DNA of 15,369 nt. Source: CAWDLX01 sp046728155 (GTDB lineage Bacteria > Actinomycetota > Actinomycetes > Mycobacteriales > Micromonosporaceae). Shown here piece after piece: positions 1 to 7,343 of the stretch. The DNA lies in the NCBI GenBank assembly GCA_046728155.1, contig JBKPDY010000060.1, positions 1-15,369 on the forward strand, in the 5' to 3' direction. The notes beneath the pieces were generated by a model, which did not search any database, had not been told where the DNA came from, and was given only the letters and a program-made list of their open reading frames with translations. The first letter of the stretch is position 1; each line of letters opens with the position of its first letter. The translations under genes and the position numbers were made by a program.

Positions 1-269
1 GAGCCGCCACCGCCACCGGCAGCGGCCCAGGGATCTACGTGATGGAAAACGTGCCCGGCGCGCCGATGCGCGATGCGGTCACCGTCTGCGGCGACGCGTT
101 GCGGCTGGGCGTGCGCCGGCATCGCCTGTTCGAGTCCAACATGATCCTGCTCGGGACCCCGTGCTGGCAAGACCGGTCTGTGGCGAGTGTGCCGGTGTAG
201 GGCTCGTACGGGCTACGCACCAGCCGCGACGGCGGGCCCGGTCCCACCGCCGAGCAGGGCCGGACGGCG

Positions 270-650
270 ATGGGGATCGACTGGCTGCCGTGGCCGGCCC
301 TGGTCCAGGCGATCCCACCGGCCTACACGCACCGGCTCGGCGTGCAGCTCCTGCACCGCCTCCTCGCCGGTTCTCGAGGGGGTTTCGTCACGCCCGCGGC
401 CCCAACGTCACCCGGGCGCCGGCGGGTTTCGTCACTCATCGCCCGGGTCGATTCCGTCACCGACCCAGCCTCGCCGGCGGGGTTACGTCACGGCGACCCG
501 GTCCGAGCTCCGCTGTTTCGTCACTGCCCCTGCGGCCAACCGCTGCCGGCCCGGCCCGGCACCGGGCGGTGGCCCCGCTACTGCTCGCATGCCTGCCGTC
601 AGGCCGCCTACCGCGACCGGCACCGCCCAATGCCCGGCGGTGCGCCATGA
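270..650 (+). CDS. Methyltransferase C-terminal remnant with zinc-ribbon-like tail, overlapping rep
   Basis: This is an open frame of 126 codons in the same phase as the broken methyltransferase. Residues 1-36 match the end of C5 methylases (GIDWLPW, then QAIPPAYTHRLG). Residues 37 to about 85 are low-complexity and coincide with a DNA repeat array. Residues about 86-117 carry CPCGQPL, then YCSHACRQAAYRDR. This CxC...CxxxC pattern with a CRQAAYR tail resembles short zinc-ribbon ends common in actinobacterial plasmid and AICE proteins. The stop codon overlaps the rep start (ATGA, 647-650), which suggests translational coupling to rep. I see no clear ribosome binding site before ATG 270, so it may be translated only as part of the original methylase or by reinitiation after the TAG at 198-200. 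Whether a separate 126-aa protein exists is uncertain. Confidence 0.45.
   Translation: MGIDWLPWPALVQAIPPAYTHRLGVQLLHRLLAGSRGGFVTPAAPTSPGRRRVSSLIARVDSVTDPASPAGLRHGDPVRAPLFRHCPCGQPLPARPGTGRWPRYCSHACRQAAYRDRHRPMPGGAP
378..524 (+). repeat. Array of six CGTCAC direct repeats upstream of rep (iteron-like)
   Basis: CGTCAC starts at 386, 406, 430, 455, 486 and 519, with spacings of 20, 24, 25, 31 and 33 bp. Four copies extend leftward to TTNCGTCAC or TTTCGTCAC. Two share a longer unit: CGCCGGCGGG, one or two further bases, then TTNCGTCAC (417-435 and 472-491). The copies fall in all three codon phases of the overlapping frame, so they are not a peptide repeat. Their position, ending about 120 bp before the rep start, fits an origin, rep-binding or operator array. 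The function is inferred. Confidence 0.55.
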
Positions 651-2107
651 TGCCACTGTCCACGATGGACCCGATCGAGCAGATGCAGGCCCGGGCCACC
701 GGTCCCGACTTCGCCGCGTGGCTGGCGCATGTCCAACCGGCCGCCGCCTGTGCCAAACCGATCAGGCTCTACGGGGACATGTACCGGGTTGCCGTCGACC
801 AGCACACCGGCACCTGGCGGATCCTGTCGGAAACGTCCACCCACGAAATGCCCGACGGGGTGATCTACAAGCCGTGCGGCAACCGCCGCGCCAGCGCCTG
901 CCCGTCCTGCTCCCGCCGCTACCAACGAGACGCCTACCAGATCGTGCGCACCCTGCTCGTCGGCGGCAAAGGCGTGCCGGACACGGTAGCCCAGCACCCG
1001 GCCGTGTTCGCCACCCTCACCGCACCCTCGTTCGGCCCGGTCCACACCCGGGTTGCCCGCCGGCACACCTGCGCCGACCGCCGGCACTGCCAATGCCACC
1101 CGGAACCCTGCCACGCCCGGCGCGACAATCCCCGCTGCCCCCACGGCCGGGCGTTGGCCTGCTTCGCCCGCCACGACGAAAAGGACAAGACCCTGGGCAC
1201 CCCGCTGTGCCTGGACTGCTACGACCACGCCCACCAGGTCGTGTGGAATGCCCAGAACGGGGAGCTGTGGCGGCGCACCCGCATCGCGATCGAACGATTC
1301 CTGCAACGCCGGGCCAAGCAACGCGGCCTTGACCCCCAATCGGTCAAGCTCGTCTACGGCCGGGCCGCCGAGTTTCAACGCCGCGCCGCGGTGCACCTGC
1401 ACATCGTCATCCGCCTCGACGGCTACGACTCCGACCAGCCGAAGGCGATCCTGCCTCCGGCCGGTCTGGACGCCGGGGACCTGGTCGATGCGGTCGAGCA
1501 CGCTGCCCGGACCACTCGCTTCACCACCGAGGCGCACCCGGCCCGGCCCGACGGGTGGCCGATCGTCTGGGGTGAGCAGGTCGACCCGCGGCTGATCACG
1601 GTCGCCGCGTCGGGTGACATCACCGACAGCATGGTCGCTGCCTACCTGGCCAAGTACGCCACCAAGTCCACCGAGGTCACCGGCCACGCCTCCGGCCGGC
1701 TCGACCCGGACAGCATCGACATCTACGCCGACCCCGACGGCACCCACACCGAACGGCTCGTCGAGGCCTGTTGGCAACTCGGCCGACCCGCCGAGTGGCG
1801 GGGTTTGCGGCGATGGGCGCACATGCTTGGTTTCGGCGGTCACTTCCTCACCAAGAGCCACCGGCACAAGGTCACGTTCCGCCTGCTTCGCGAGAACCGG
1901 GCCGTCTACGTCCGCGCCACGACCACCGGACCCGAACCCGACGACCAGGTACCCGGGCGGGAAACGGTCCTCGTTGTCAACTTCCTGCAATTCGTCGGCG
2001 CCGGCTGGCACAGCACCGGAGACGCCATGCTGGCCGCCGCATCTGCCGACCTGGCTCGCAGCCGAACCGATCCGGAACCCCAGCAGCATAAGGCGATCGT
2101 TACTTGA
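647..2107 (+). CDS. rep: RepSA-type replication initiator (rolling-circle Rep)
   Basis: The predicted protein has 486 aa, close to pSAM2 RepSA. It would nick the element's origin and start rolling-circle replication of the excised circle. Near the N-terminus is CGNRRASACPSC (C77, C85, C88). A cysteine-rich insert around residues 140-195 contains eight Cys and several His, probably zinc-binding. The metal-binding HUH-type motif appears as HLHIV (H250, H252). YLAKYATK at 333-340 supplies the probable nicking tyrosine (Y337, or Y333). The start at ATG 647 is chosen because it overlaps the preceding stop (ATGA) and leaves the methylase-like frame intact; ATG 650 and ATG 665 are also possible, and an upstream extension to 161 would run through the methylase. 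It is followed after 63 bp by xis and int. The family is clear; the exact start is not. Confidence 0.85.
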   Translation: MMPLSTMDPIEQMQARATGPDFAAWLAHVQPAAACAKPIRLYGDMYRVAVDQHTGTWRILSETSTHEMPDGVIYKPCGNRRASACPSCSRRYQRDAYQIVRTLLVGGKGVPDTVAQHPAVFATLTAPSFGPVHTRVARRHTCADRRHCQCHPEPCHARRDNPRCPHGRALACFARHDEKDKTLGTPLCLDCYDHAHQVVWNAQNGELWRRTRIAIERFLQRRAKQRGLDPQSVKLVYGRAAEFQRRAAVHLHIVIRLDGYDSDQPKAILPPAGLDAGDLVDAVEHAARTTRFTTEAHPARPDGWPIVWGEQVDPRLITVAASGDITDSMVAAYLAKYATKSTEVTGHASGRLDPDSIDIYADPDGTHTERLVEACWQLGRPAEWRGLRRWAHMLGFGGHFLTKSHRHKVTFRLLRENRAVYVRATTTGPEPDDQVPGRETVLVVNFLQFVGAGWHSTGDAMLAAASADLARSRTDPEPQQHKAIVT

Positions 2108-2158
2108 AAACTCCACAGTGGATGGATGTGACTTGGTGCGAGCGACAGAACCAAGAAG

Positions 2159-2165
2159 AAGGAGG
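2159..2165 (+). promoter_or_regulatory. Strong ribosome binding site of xis
   Basis: AAGGAGG lies 5 nt before ATG 2171. It is the best Shine-Dalgarno match in the element and fixes the xis start. The rep-xis gap (2108-2170) otherwise shows nothing clear. Confidence 0.75.
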
Positions 2166-2170
2166 CTGAA

Positions 2171-2362
2171 ATGGAGCTAGTCACGACCGAAGAGCTGGCG
2201 AACGTGCTTCGACGGGATCCGTCGACGCTACGCCGCTGGCGTACATCCCGACCGCCGCAGGGGCCGCCGTTCCTGCGACTCTCGTCGGGAGTCACGATGT
2301 ACGACATGGACGACGTTCGACTATGGCTGGCCCGTAGTCGCGTCGATCCGCAGGCGGCATGA
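2171..2362 (+). CDS. xis: Excisionase / MerR-type HTH DNA-binding protein
   Basis: This is a 63-aa protein with a single winged-helix excisionase fold. The N-terminal part TTEELANVLRRDPSTLRRW is a typical HTH of the AlpA/MerR-like excisionase group, and residues 35-55 (LSSGVTMYDMDDVRLWL) form the wing and following helix. Such proteins bind near att and bias the integrase toward excision. The gene sits directly before the integrase, and its TGA (2360-2362) overlaps the integrase ATG (2359), giving ATGA coupling as in pSAM2-type xis-int pairs. Length and position are usual for the family. A purely regulatory HTH role is the alternative, but the overlap with int makes excisionase much more likely. 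Confidence 0.85.
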   Translation: MELVTTEELANVLRRDPSTLRRWRTSRPPQGPPFLRLSSGVTMYDMDDVRLWLARSRVDPQAA

Positions 2363-3570
2363 TGGCTTCGCCGGAGATGCCGCCGATCGGTGTCCGGCTC
2401 TCGTCCGATGTGGAGGATCTGGGCGAGGGCCGGGACAACCGCTACCGGGCTCGGGTTCGCTGGGTGGTTCCGAGGACCGGAGCCCGTAGGTCGAAGTCTG
2501 AATGTGTCCGCTCGATCGAGGCTGCGCAAGCGTGGATCGAGGGCATGGCCCGGGCTGCCAGGGGCGGAGTCGACCCGATCTCGGCCACGATGAAACTCGC
2601 CGAGTACGGCGCCGCAGTCATGACTCTGGCCACGCGCGGGCTGGAGCGCAAGACGCTCGACCCGTACCGGGCTGGCTGGCGCAGACGAGTCGTGCCGGCT
2701 CTGGGCCACCTTCCGGTACGAATGATTACCAACGGTGCGGTGGATCGGGCCGTTCACGGCTGGATCGCCGACGAGTGCGGGAGGTCGACGGTCAAGAACA
2801 GCATCGCAATCCTGGTCCGGGTGATGGAACAGGCGGTGCGGGACGGCATCATCGACCGCAACCCGGCGAAGGTTACCGGCTGGCAGCGGCAGTATCGGAG
2901 GGTAGAGGACGAGCTGGATGATCCGCGCTCGCTTGCACTACCTGGCTGGGCGGATCTCGTCGATCTCGCGGCCGCGCTCGTCGCGCGTTCCCACGGTAAC
3001 TATGCCGGCTGGGGGGACGTGGTCATGTACGCGGCGGCAACGGCGGCCCGCATCGGGGAGGTCTCAGGAGTTCGAGCCGATGACATCGACGAGACGACGT
3101 GGATGTGGACGGTCCGCCGGCAGACAACGCCCGGTCCCGGCGGGCTCATTGACAAAGGCACTAAGGGCCGGCGTGCCAGAACAGTGCCACTGATCGAGGA
3201 CATTAGGCCAATGGTGAGCGAGCGACTTCGTTCCGCGACGGACGCCAACGCTCGGCTGTTCGTCGGTCCGAAGGGCGGCCGGATAAGTACCGCAGTCCTA
3301 CGGGACGCGACCTACTGGGACGAGGTCGTAGCCGACCTCGGCTATGAGCATCTGGTCCGGCACGACCTTCGCCACACTGGGCTGACGTGGATGGCCGATG
3401 CCGGCGTGCCCGTCCACGTGCTCCGGAAGATCGCCGGTCACGGTTCGCTGTCGACGACTCAGCGCTACCTGCACCCGGATCGGCGGGCGTTCGAGGAAGC
3501 GGGGGAGGCCCTGACCGCGCATCTCAGGGCTCCTCGGTCCACAAGTGGTCCACGGCTGCGCGCCGTATAG
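2359..3570 (+). CDS. int: Site-specific tyrosine recombinase (integrase)
   Basis: The protein has 403 aa. Residues about 25-70 look like an arm-type DNA-binding domain. Residues about 85-175 are the SAM-like core-binding domain (TLDPYRAGWRRRVVPALGHL). The rest is the catalytic domain. Catalytic residues are visible: R231 in AARIGE, K269 in the beta-hairpin KGTKGRRARTVPL, H335 and R338 in HDLRHT, H361 in GHGS, and the nucleophile Y370 in TQRYLHPD. All five are present, so the enzyme looks active. It would recombine attP on the element with attB in the adjacent tRNA-Pro gene, and with Xis reverse this. It is coupled to xis by a 4-nt overlap, and its stop lies 81 bp from the tRNA 3' end, the usual layout for tRNA-targeting AICEs. 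ATG 2362 is an equally possible start. Confidence 0.93.
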   Translation: MMASPEMPPIGVRLSSDVEDLGEGRDNRYRARVRWVVPRTGARRSKSECVRSIEAAQAWIEGMARAARGGVDPISATMKLAEYGAAVMTLATRGLERKTLDPYRAGWRRRVVPALGHLPVRMITNGAVDRAVHGWIADECGRSTVKNSIAILVRVMEQAVRDGIIDRNPAKVTGWQRQYRRVEDELDDPRSLALPGWADLVDLAAALVARSHGNYAGWGDVVMYAAATAARIGEVSGVRADDIDETTWMWTVRRQTTPGPGGLIDKGTKGRRARTVPLIEDIRPMVSERLRSATDANARLFVGPKGGRISTAVLRDATYWDEVVADLGYEHLVRHDLRHTGLTWMADAGVPVHVLRKIAGHGSLSTTQRYLHPDRRAFEEAGEALTAHLRAPRSTSGPRLRAV

Positions 3571-3651
3571 GCCACAAGGCGCTGACGTTCGTGATTAGCC
3601 GCAAGGGGCGCTAGCAGCGCATATGCCGTCACCGGCCAAGCATCGATCTTG

Positions 3652-3725
<74 letters not shown>

Positions 3726-3866
3726 AAGCTGCCGTACTTGGGCCCGGACAGCCGGTACAGCCTACCCCAGAACGGCCGCCGGCTGCCCGCGGCTTACCCG
3801 GCGCGTACCGGCCACACACCGCGGAGAGCCACGCGAGGCGACCCAAACCGTGGCAGTGTGGGCTCG

Positions 3867-4718
3867 GTGAAGACCGTCGGACTCGTCCTTCATCCGAAGC
3901 GCGACTCGAAGTCAGCGATCGACGCGATCGTGGACTGGGCGTCGGCGCGGGCGGCTACTGTGCTCGGGCTGCCGGAAGAGATCGGCCGGATCGACTGCTC
4001 CGCGCTAGCGGTCGAGCCGCAGACGCTCGTCGAGCGCTCCGACATCCTGGTCAGCCTCGGCGGAGACGGCACGATGCTACGGGCCATGCGGCTCATCATG
4101 GGTCAATCGACCCCAGTGCTCGGGGTCAACCTCGGCCGGCTTGGCTTCCTGGCCGAGATCGATGTGGAGGAGCTGCCATCGGCGCTGTCGGCGTTCGATG
4201 CGCACAGCTATACGACCGAGCCCCGGACCGCGGTGACGACCGAGATCGGCGGCGGCCGGGTGCACGCATTCAACGACATCGCGCTGGTCCGCATCCCCGG
4301 GGACGGCCTGGTCGCAGTATCGGTCGCAGTCGATGGACATGCGTTCGTGCGGTACGCGGCCGACGCCGTGATCGTAGCGACGGCGACCGGGTCGACGGCG
4401 TACAGCTTCTCCGCCGGTGGGCCGATCGTATCGCCCACTGTGGAGGGCTTCCTGGTCGTACCGGCGGCGGCGCATTCGACCTTCAACCGGGCGATCATGC
4501 TGGCGGCGGACGAGGTGGTGACGATCGAGCTGCTCCCCTCCAGCGGCGTGATCGCCGTCGAGGTCGACGGGAAGGTCACCGGCAACCTCGCGCCAGGGGA
4601 CCGGCTTGTCGTCACGGCCGTACCGGATGCGGCGCGGGTGGTCCGGCTGGGAAATACGACGTTCTACCAGCGGGCCCGCCGCAAGCTGCAGGTCACTGGT
4701 AGCGCCGAGATCAGCTGA
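3867..4718 (+). CDS. nadK: NAD kinase
   Basis: The predicted protein has 283 aa, normal for bacterial NAD kinase, the ATP-dependent enzyme that makes NADP from NAD. Visible motifs are LGGDGTML (GGDGT at 65-69, catalytic D67), NLGRLGFL for the NAD pocket, TGSTAYSFSAGGPIVSP for the glycine-rich dinucleotide-binding region, and VPAAAHS downstream. GTG 3867 (KTVGLVLHP next) is chosen because it gives the usual beta1 start; the frame stays open to 3738, but that extra 43 aa resembles nothing, and GTG 3858 is another option. In canonical members the block reads TPTGSTAY; here it is TATGSTAY, so the Pro is replaced by Ala. It is the first backbone gene after the tRNA and is followed 21 bp later by the lipase, perhaps in one transcript. 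Confidence 0.92.
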   Translation: MKTVGLVLHPKRDSKSAIDAIVDWASARAATVLGLPEEIGRIDCSALAVEPQTLVERSDILVSLGGDGTMLRAMRLIMGQSTPVLGVNLGRLGFLAEIDVEELPSALSAFDAHSYTTEPRTAVTTEIGGGRVHAFNDIALVRIPGDGLVAVSVAVDGHAFVRYAADAVIVATATGSTAYSFSAGGPIVSPTVEGFLVVPAAAHSTFNRAIMLAADEVVTIELLPSSGVIAVEVDGKVTGNLAPGDRLVVTAVPDAARVVRLGNTTFYQRARRKLQVTGSAEIS

Positions 4719-4739
4719 TGACGCGCGACACAATGAGGC

Positions 4740-5555
4740 ATGCTCCGGCTGCGTGACCTCTCGCCACGCCGGCGCGCCCTGATAGTGACCATGATCGTCG
4801 TGGTCGTCGTCGGGTTCGCGGCCCTGGCCGTACGGGCAATGTCTGCGTCGACCGGTCCAGCCAGCGCAGATCGGGCCCTCGCCGGCACGGTCATCCTGGT
4901 GCCCGGTTACGGCGGGAGCCAAGCGGCCTTGAGTGCTCTGGCTGACCGGCTGAGGGCGAGTGGCCGCGCGGCGACGGTCCTCACGCTGCCTGGCGACGGG
5001 ACGGGCGATCTGGGGGCGCAGGCCGATGCTCTGGATGCGGCGGTGAGCGGGGCTCTACGAGCCGGAGCACCGTCGGTGGACCTGATCGGCTACTCGGCGG
5101 GCGGCGTGGTGATTCGGCTGTGGGTCGACCGGCACGCCGATACCAGGGCCGCCCGACGAGTGGTCACGCTGGGCGCCCCGTTGCACGGGGCGAGCATCGC
5201 CGCTGTCGGCTCGGCTCTCGTTCCCGGTGCGTGTCCGACCGCGTGCCGCCAGCTCGCACCGGGCAGCAGTCTATTGTCCCAATTGGATACTGCTCGGCTC
5301 CCGGCTGATCTGCCGTGGCTGTCGGTGTGGACGCGCGACGACGAGACGGTCACTCCGCCCGACTCCGCCCGGCTCGATGGCGCCGTCAACATCGCCGTCC
5401 AGGATGTATGCCCCAACGCGCATGTCCAACATGGACAGTTGCCGACCGACCCCCTGGTCACCGGCTTGGTCCTCCGCGCCTTGAACGACCCGCAACCGCT
5501 CACGGGACCACCGGGCGCGGGAGCGTGCGCCGAGCTCCGCTCCGGCGGCCAATAG
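4740..5555 (+). CDS. Membrane-anchored or secreted alpha/beta-hydrolase, class 2 lipase/esterase-like
   Basis: The protein has 271 aa. A positively charged start (LRLRDLSPRRR) is followed by one hydrophobic segment at about 13-34, an uncleaved anchor or signal peptide, so the enzyme domain should be outside the membrane. The fold begins with VILVPGYGGS (oxyanion region). The nucleophile elbow is GYSAGG with S119. Asp200 or Asp201 in TRDDETVTPP and H231 in VQHGQLPTDP complete the triad. Four cysteines (ACPTAC, DVCP and GACAE) may form disulfides, as in exported lipases. The likely reaction is ester or lipid hydrolysis; the substrate cannot be read from the sequence. GAGG lies only 1 nt from ATG 4740, an unusual spacing that leaves leaderless initiation possible. 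The stop codon lies inside a hairpin repeat. Confidence 0.86.
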   Translation: MLRLRDLSPRRRALIVTMIVVVVVGFAALAVRAMSASTGPASADRALAGTVILVPGYGGSQAALSALADRLRASGRAATVLTLPGDGTGDLGAQADALDAAVSGALRAGAPSVDLIGYSAGGVVIRLWVDRHADTRAARRVVTLGAPLHGASIAAVGSALVPGACPTACRQLAPGSSLLSQLDTARLPADLPWLSVWTRDDETVTPPDSARLDGAVNIAVQDVCPNAHVQHGQLPTDPLVTGLVLRALNDPQPLTGPPGAGACAELRSGGQ

Positions 5556-5602
5556 GGGCACCCTTGTTGCGCGTACGCGTCAATAAGGTGCCCCTGCTTG
5601 CA
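5550..5602. terminator. Bidirectional hairpin terminator, copy 1 of a 53-bp repeat
   Basis: AGGGGCACC (5554-5562) pairs with GGTGCCCCT (5587-5595), and the loop contains the palindrome CGCGTACGCG. The hairpin sits between convergent genes: it overlaps the lipase TAG (5553-5555) and ends 3 bp before the permease stop (5606-5608). There is no U tract, as is common in actinobacteria. Its reverse complement matches 12711-12763 at 46 of 53 positions without gaps. Confidence 0.75.
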
Positions 5603-5605
5603 CGA

Positions 5606-6436
5606 TCACGTCGTGATGTCCTTGGTGACGAAGTTGGCCCAGGCAGCGCCGAGGAGTACCACGACGTAGACCAGCTGGAGCGCGAAGCCCCGCTCGATGT
5701 CCCGGAAGAAGATCGGGTCGCGGAAGAAGTCGACCCAGGCCAACCAGTACCGGGTCGGCAGGAAGGGATGGATGGTGTCGGCCGCGTCCAGCACGACGAG
5801 GACCTCGCTCGTCACGAGGACCGCCAACGCGCCCAGCGCCGCCCCGAGCGCGGAGTCGGTGACGGTTGAGAGGAACAGGGCGATGGCGGCGACGCCGAGC
5901 ATGGAGACCGTGACGAAGGCGACTGCGCCGAGCAGCCGGACGGTCAACTCTCCCGGCGAGAGCGGAACCCCGGACAGCGAGGTCACACCGTTGGCCGCGC
6001 CGATCGCCGCCGGACTGCCGAGGCCGAAGAGCGCCGCTCCGGTCGCGAACGAGGTGGCCACGACGGCGATGACGGCCATGAGGACGAAGACGGTCACGGC
6101 GATGAGCTTCGCCACGAGCAGGTGGGTCCGTCCCACCGGTCTCATCAACAGGTAGCGCAGGGTTCCACCAGACGCCTCGCCGGCGATGGCGTCGCCCGAG
6201 AGCACGGCCACCGCGATCGGGAGGAAGACCGGTACGATCATCGCCATCGCGGCGGCGGGATAGAGGGCGCCGTCGTTGAGCACGGCCGATAGGAACGCCG
6301 GGCCTTCACCGGGCGCCGGGGCGAGGTGCCTCGCCGCGACGAAAGCCGCCACGACGATCGGAAGGGCGCACAGCGCGGCGATGGAGATCCAGGTCCGCGG
6401 CCGGCGCACCAGCTTCGTCACCTCAACCCCGATCAC
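5606..6436 (-). CDS. ABC-2 type transporter permease
   Basis: The protein has 276 aa and about six predicted transmembrane segments (roughly 17-35, 61-80, 110-133, 168-190, 196-216 and 252-270). The cytoplasmic coupling motif GEASGGTLRYLLMRPVGR (87-104) is the conserved GTLRxLLxxPxxR of ABC-2 permeases such as NatB/YhaP-like exporters. It should form a half-transporter with the ATPase encoded upstream. It starts with GTG at 6436, overlapping the ATPase stop by 14 nt, so the two are translationally coupled. The substrate is unknown; members export drugs, lipids, peptides or ions. The gene ends at a shared hairpin with the convergent lipase. Confidence 0.88.
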   Translation of the reverse strand: MIGVEVTKLVRRPRTWISIAALCALPIVVAAFVAARHLAPAPGEGPAFLSAVLNDGALYPAAAMAMIVPVFLPIAVAVLSGDAIAGEASGGTLRYLLMRPVGRTHLLVAKLIAVTVFVLMAVIAVVATSFATGAALFGLGSPAAIGAANGVTSLSGVPLSPGELTVRLLGAVAFVTVSMLGVAAIALFLSTVTDSALGAALGALAVLVTSEVLVVLDAADTIHPFLPTRYWLAWVDFFRDPIFFRDIERGFALQLVYVVVLLGAAWANFVTKDITT

Positions 6437-7343
6437 GATGCCCGTCCACCCGGTCGGCGCTTCGCGTCGTCACGTCGAGGACGATCTGCTCCAGGCCCCG
6501 GCGCTCCGGTCCGATCTCGTCGACCCGTACGCCGTGGCGCACGAGGAGGGCATTCAGCGACGCGGCATCGGCCTCGCGGACGACGAACCGGTCGGCCGTC
6601 CGCGACTCCACCCGACCGTCCAACAGCGACACCGCGGTGGCGGCGTCGGGGCTGCGGACCACGACCCGACCCGTTGGCGCTCGCAACGTCGCCAGCTCGT
6701 CCTGGAGTACGAGCCGGCCACGGTCGAGCACGCCGACGTGGGTACAGAGGTGGTCCACTTCGGACAGAAGGTGGCTGGAGAGAAACACGGTGGTGCCTTC
6801 GCCGTTCAACGCGATGAGCAAATCCCGGATCTCCCGGATCCCCCTCGGATCGAGCCCGTTCGTCGGTTCGTCCAGGATGAGCAGGCGCGGTCGACGCAGG
6901 AGAGCCGCCGCGATCCCCAGCCGTTGCCGCATTCCGAGCGAGTACGCCCGCACCGGTCGCCGGTCGATCCCGCCGAGGCCGACCTGCTCCAGCACGGTGT
7001 CCACACGGGAGCGTCGGGTCCGGCGGTCCCCGCCCGGTCCGGCCGCGTCGATCAGTGCCAGATTCGTGCGTCCGGAGAGATGTCCGTACGCCGCGGGCTC
7101 CTCGACGATCGCGCCGACGGCGGGGAGCACGTGGGCCAGGCCGCGCGGGACCGGCCGGCCGAGCAGCTCGATATCGCCGCTCGTCGCGTACACCAGACCC
7201 ACCAGCATTCGCACCAGCGTGGTCTTGCCGGAGCCGTTCGGACCCAGTAGGCCGTAGCGGTCGCCTTCGGCGACGGCGAGGTCGACCTCGTCGACGGCGA
7301 TGACCTGGCCGTACCGTTTCGTAACCGCACGGGTTCGGATCAT
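6423..7343 (-). CDS. ABC transporter ATP-binding protein (ABC-2 exporter type)
   Basis: The protein has 306 aa. Its nucleotide-binding domain contains Walker A GPNGSGKT (34-41), a Q-loop-region sequence IVEEP near residue 80, signature YSLGMRQRL (134-142, the variant of LSGGQ usual in this DrrA/CcmA-like group), Walker B LLILDE (154-159), then PTNGLDP with the D-loop, and H-loop H191. The C-terminal about 85 aa form the extra region typical of exporter ATPases. All catalytic motifs are intact. The start ATG (7343) overlaps the stop of the upstream LolA-like gene by 4 nt (ATGA), and its end overlaps the permease start by 14 nt, giving a tightly coupled three-gene unit that powers export by the permease. 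Confidence 0.93.
   Translation of the reverse strand: MIRTRAVTKRYGQVIAVDEVDLAVAEGDRYGLLGPNGSGKTTLVRMLVGLVYATSGDIELLGRPVPRGLAHVLPAVGAIVEEPAAYGHLSGRTNLALIDAAGPGGDRRTRRSRVDTVLEQVGLGGIDRRPVRAYSLGMRQRLGIAAALLRRPRLLILDEPTNGLDPRGIREIRDLLIALNGEGTTVFLSSHLLSEVDHLCTHVGVLDRGRLVLQDELATLRAPTGRVVVRSPDAATAVSLLDGRVESRTADRFVVREADAASLNALLVRHGVRVDEIGPERRGLEQIVLDVTTRSADRVDGHRDRG

Larger units (their letters stand above)
1..650 (+). pseudogene. C5-cytosine DNA methyltransferase, 3' part, interrupted by an in-frame TAG
   Basis: This frame enters from the left edge, so the catalytic N-terminal half (including the PC motif) is outside the window. Visible motifs are MENVPG at 42-59 (motif VI, ENV) and VRRHRLFES at 111-137 (motif VIII RxR region). 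Downstream in the same frame come GIDWLPW at 273-293 and QAIPPAYT around 309-332, which matches the C-terminal target-side/motif X region of phage and plasmid C5 methylases. A TAG at 198-200 splits the two blocks. Reading through it gives VPV-stop-GSYG without any frame shift, so one base change (for example TAC to TAG) explains it. The family adds a methyl group to cytosine C5 and often protects mobile DNA from host restriction. The upstream product would lack the C-terminal block, so it is probably inactive, but this is an inference. The other possibilities are stop readthrough, two split polypeptides, or a sequencing error. Confidence 0.72.

Noticed and set aside
161..646. N-terminal extension of Rep by 162 codons from GTG 161
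   Set aside because: This phase is a shadow of the methylase frame, which shows clear family motifs. The extension has no RepSA similarity, and ATG 647 has the ATGA overlap.
1..650. Frameshift as the cause of the methylase break
   Set aside because: Motifs on both sides of the TAG are in the same phase, so a substitution is sufficient.
608..2116. 502-codon open frame on the minus strand opposite rep
   Set aside because: It is a high-GC mirror of the Rep frame. Its composition is Gly/Val/Arg-rich with no domain, whereas the plus frame carries HUH and Tyr motifs.
3726..3866. Promoter for tRNA-Pro or NAD kinase
   Set aside because: Minus-strand TAGGCT about 34 nt before the tRNA and a CAGTGT box before GTG 3867 are weak -10 candidates without a credible -35.
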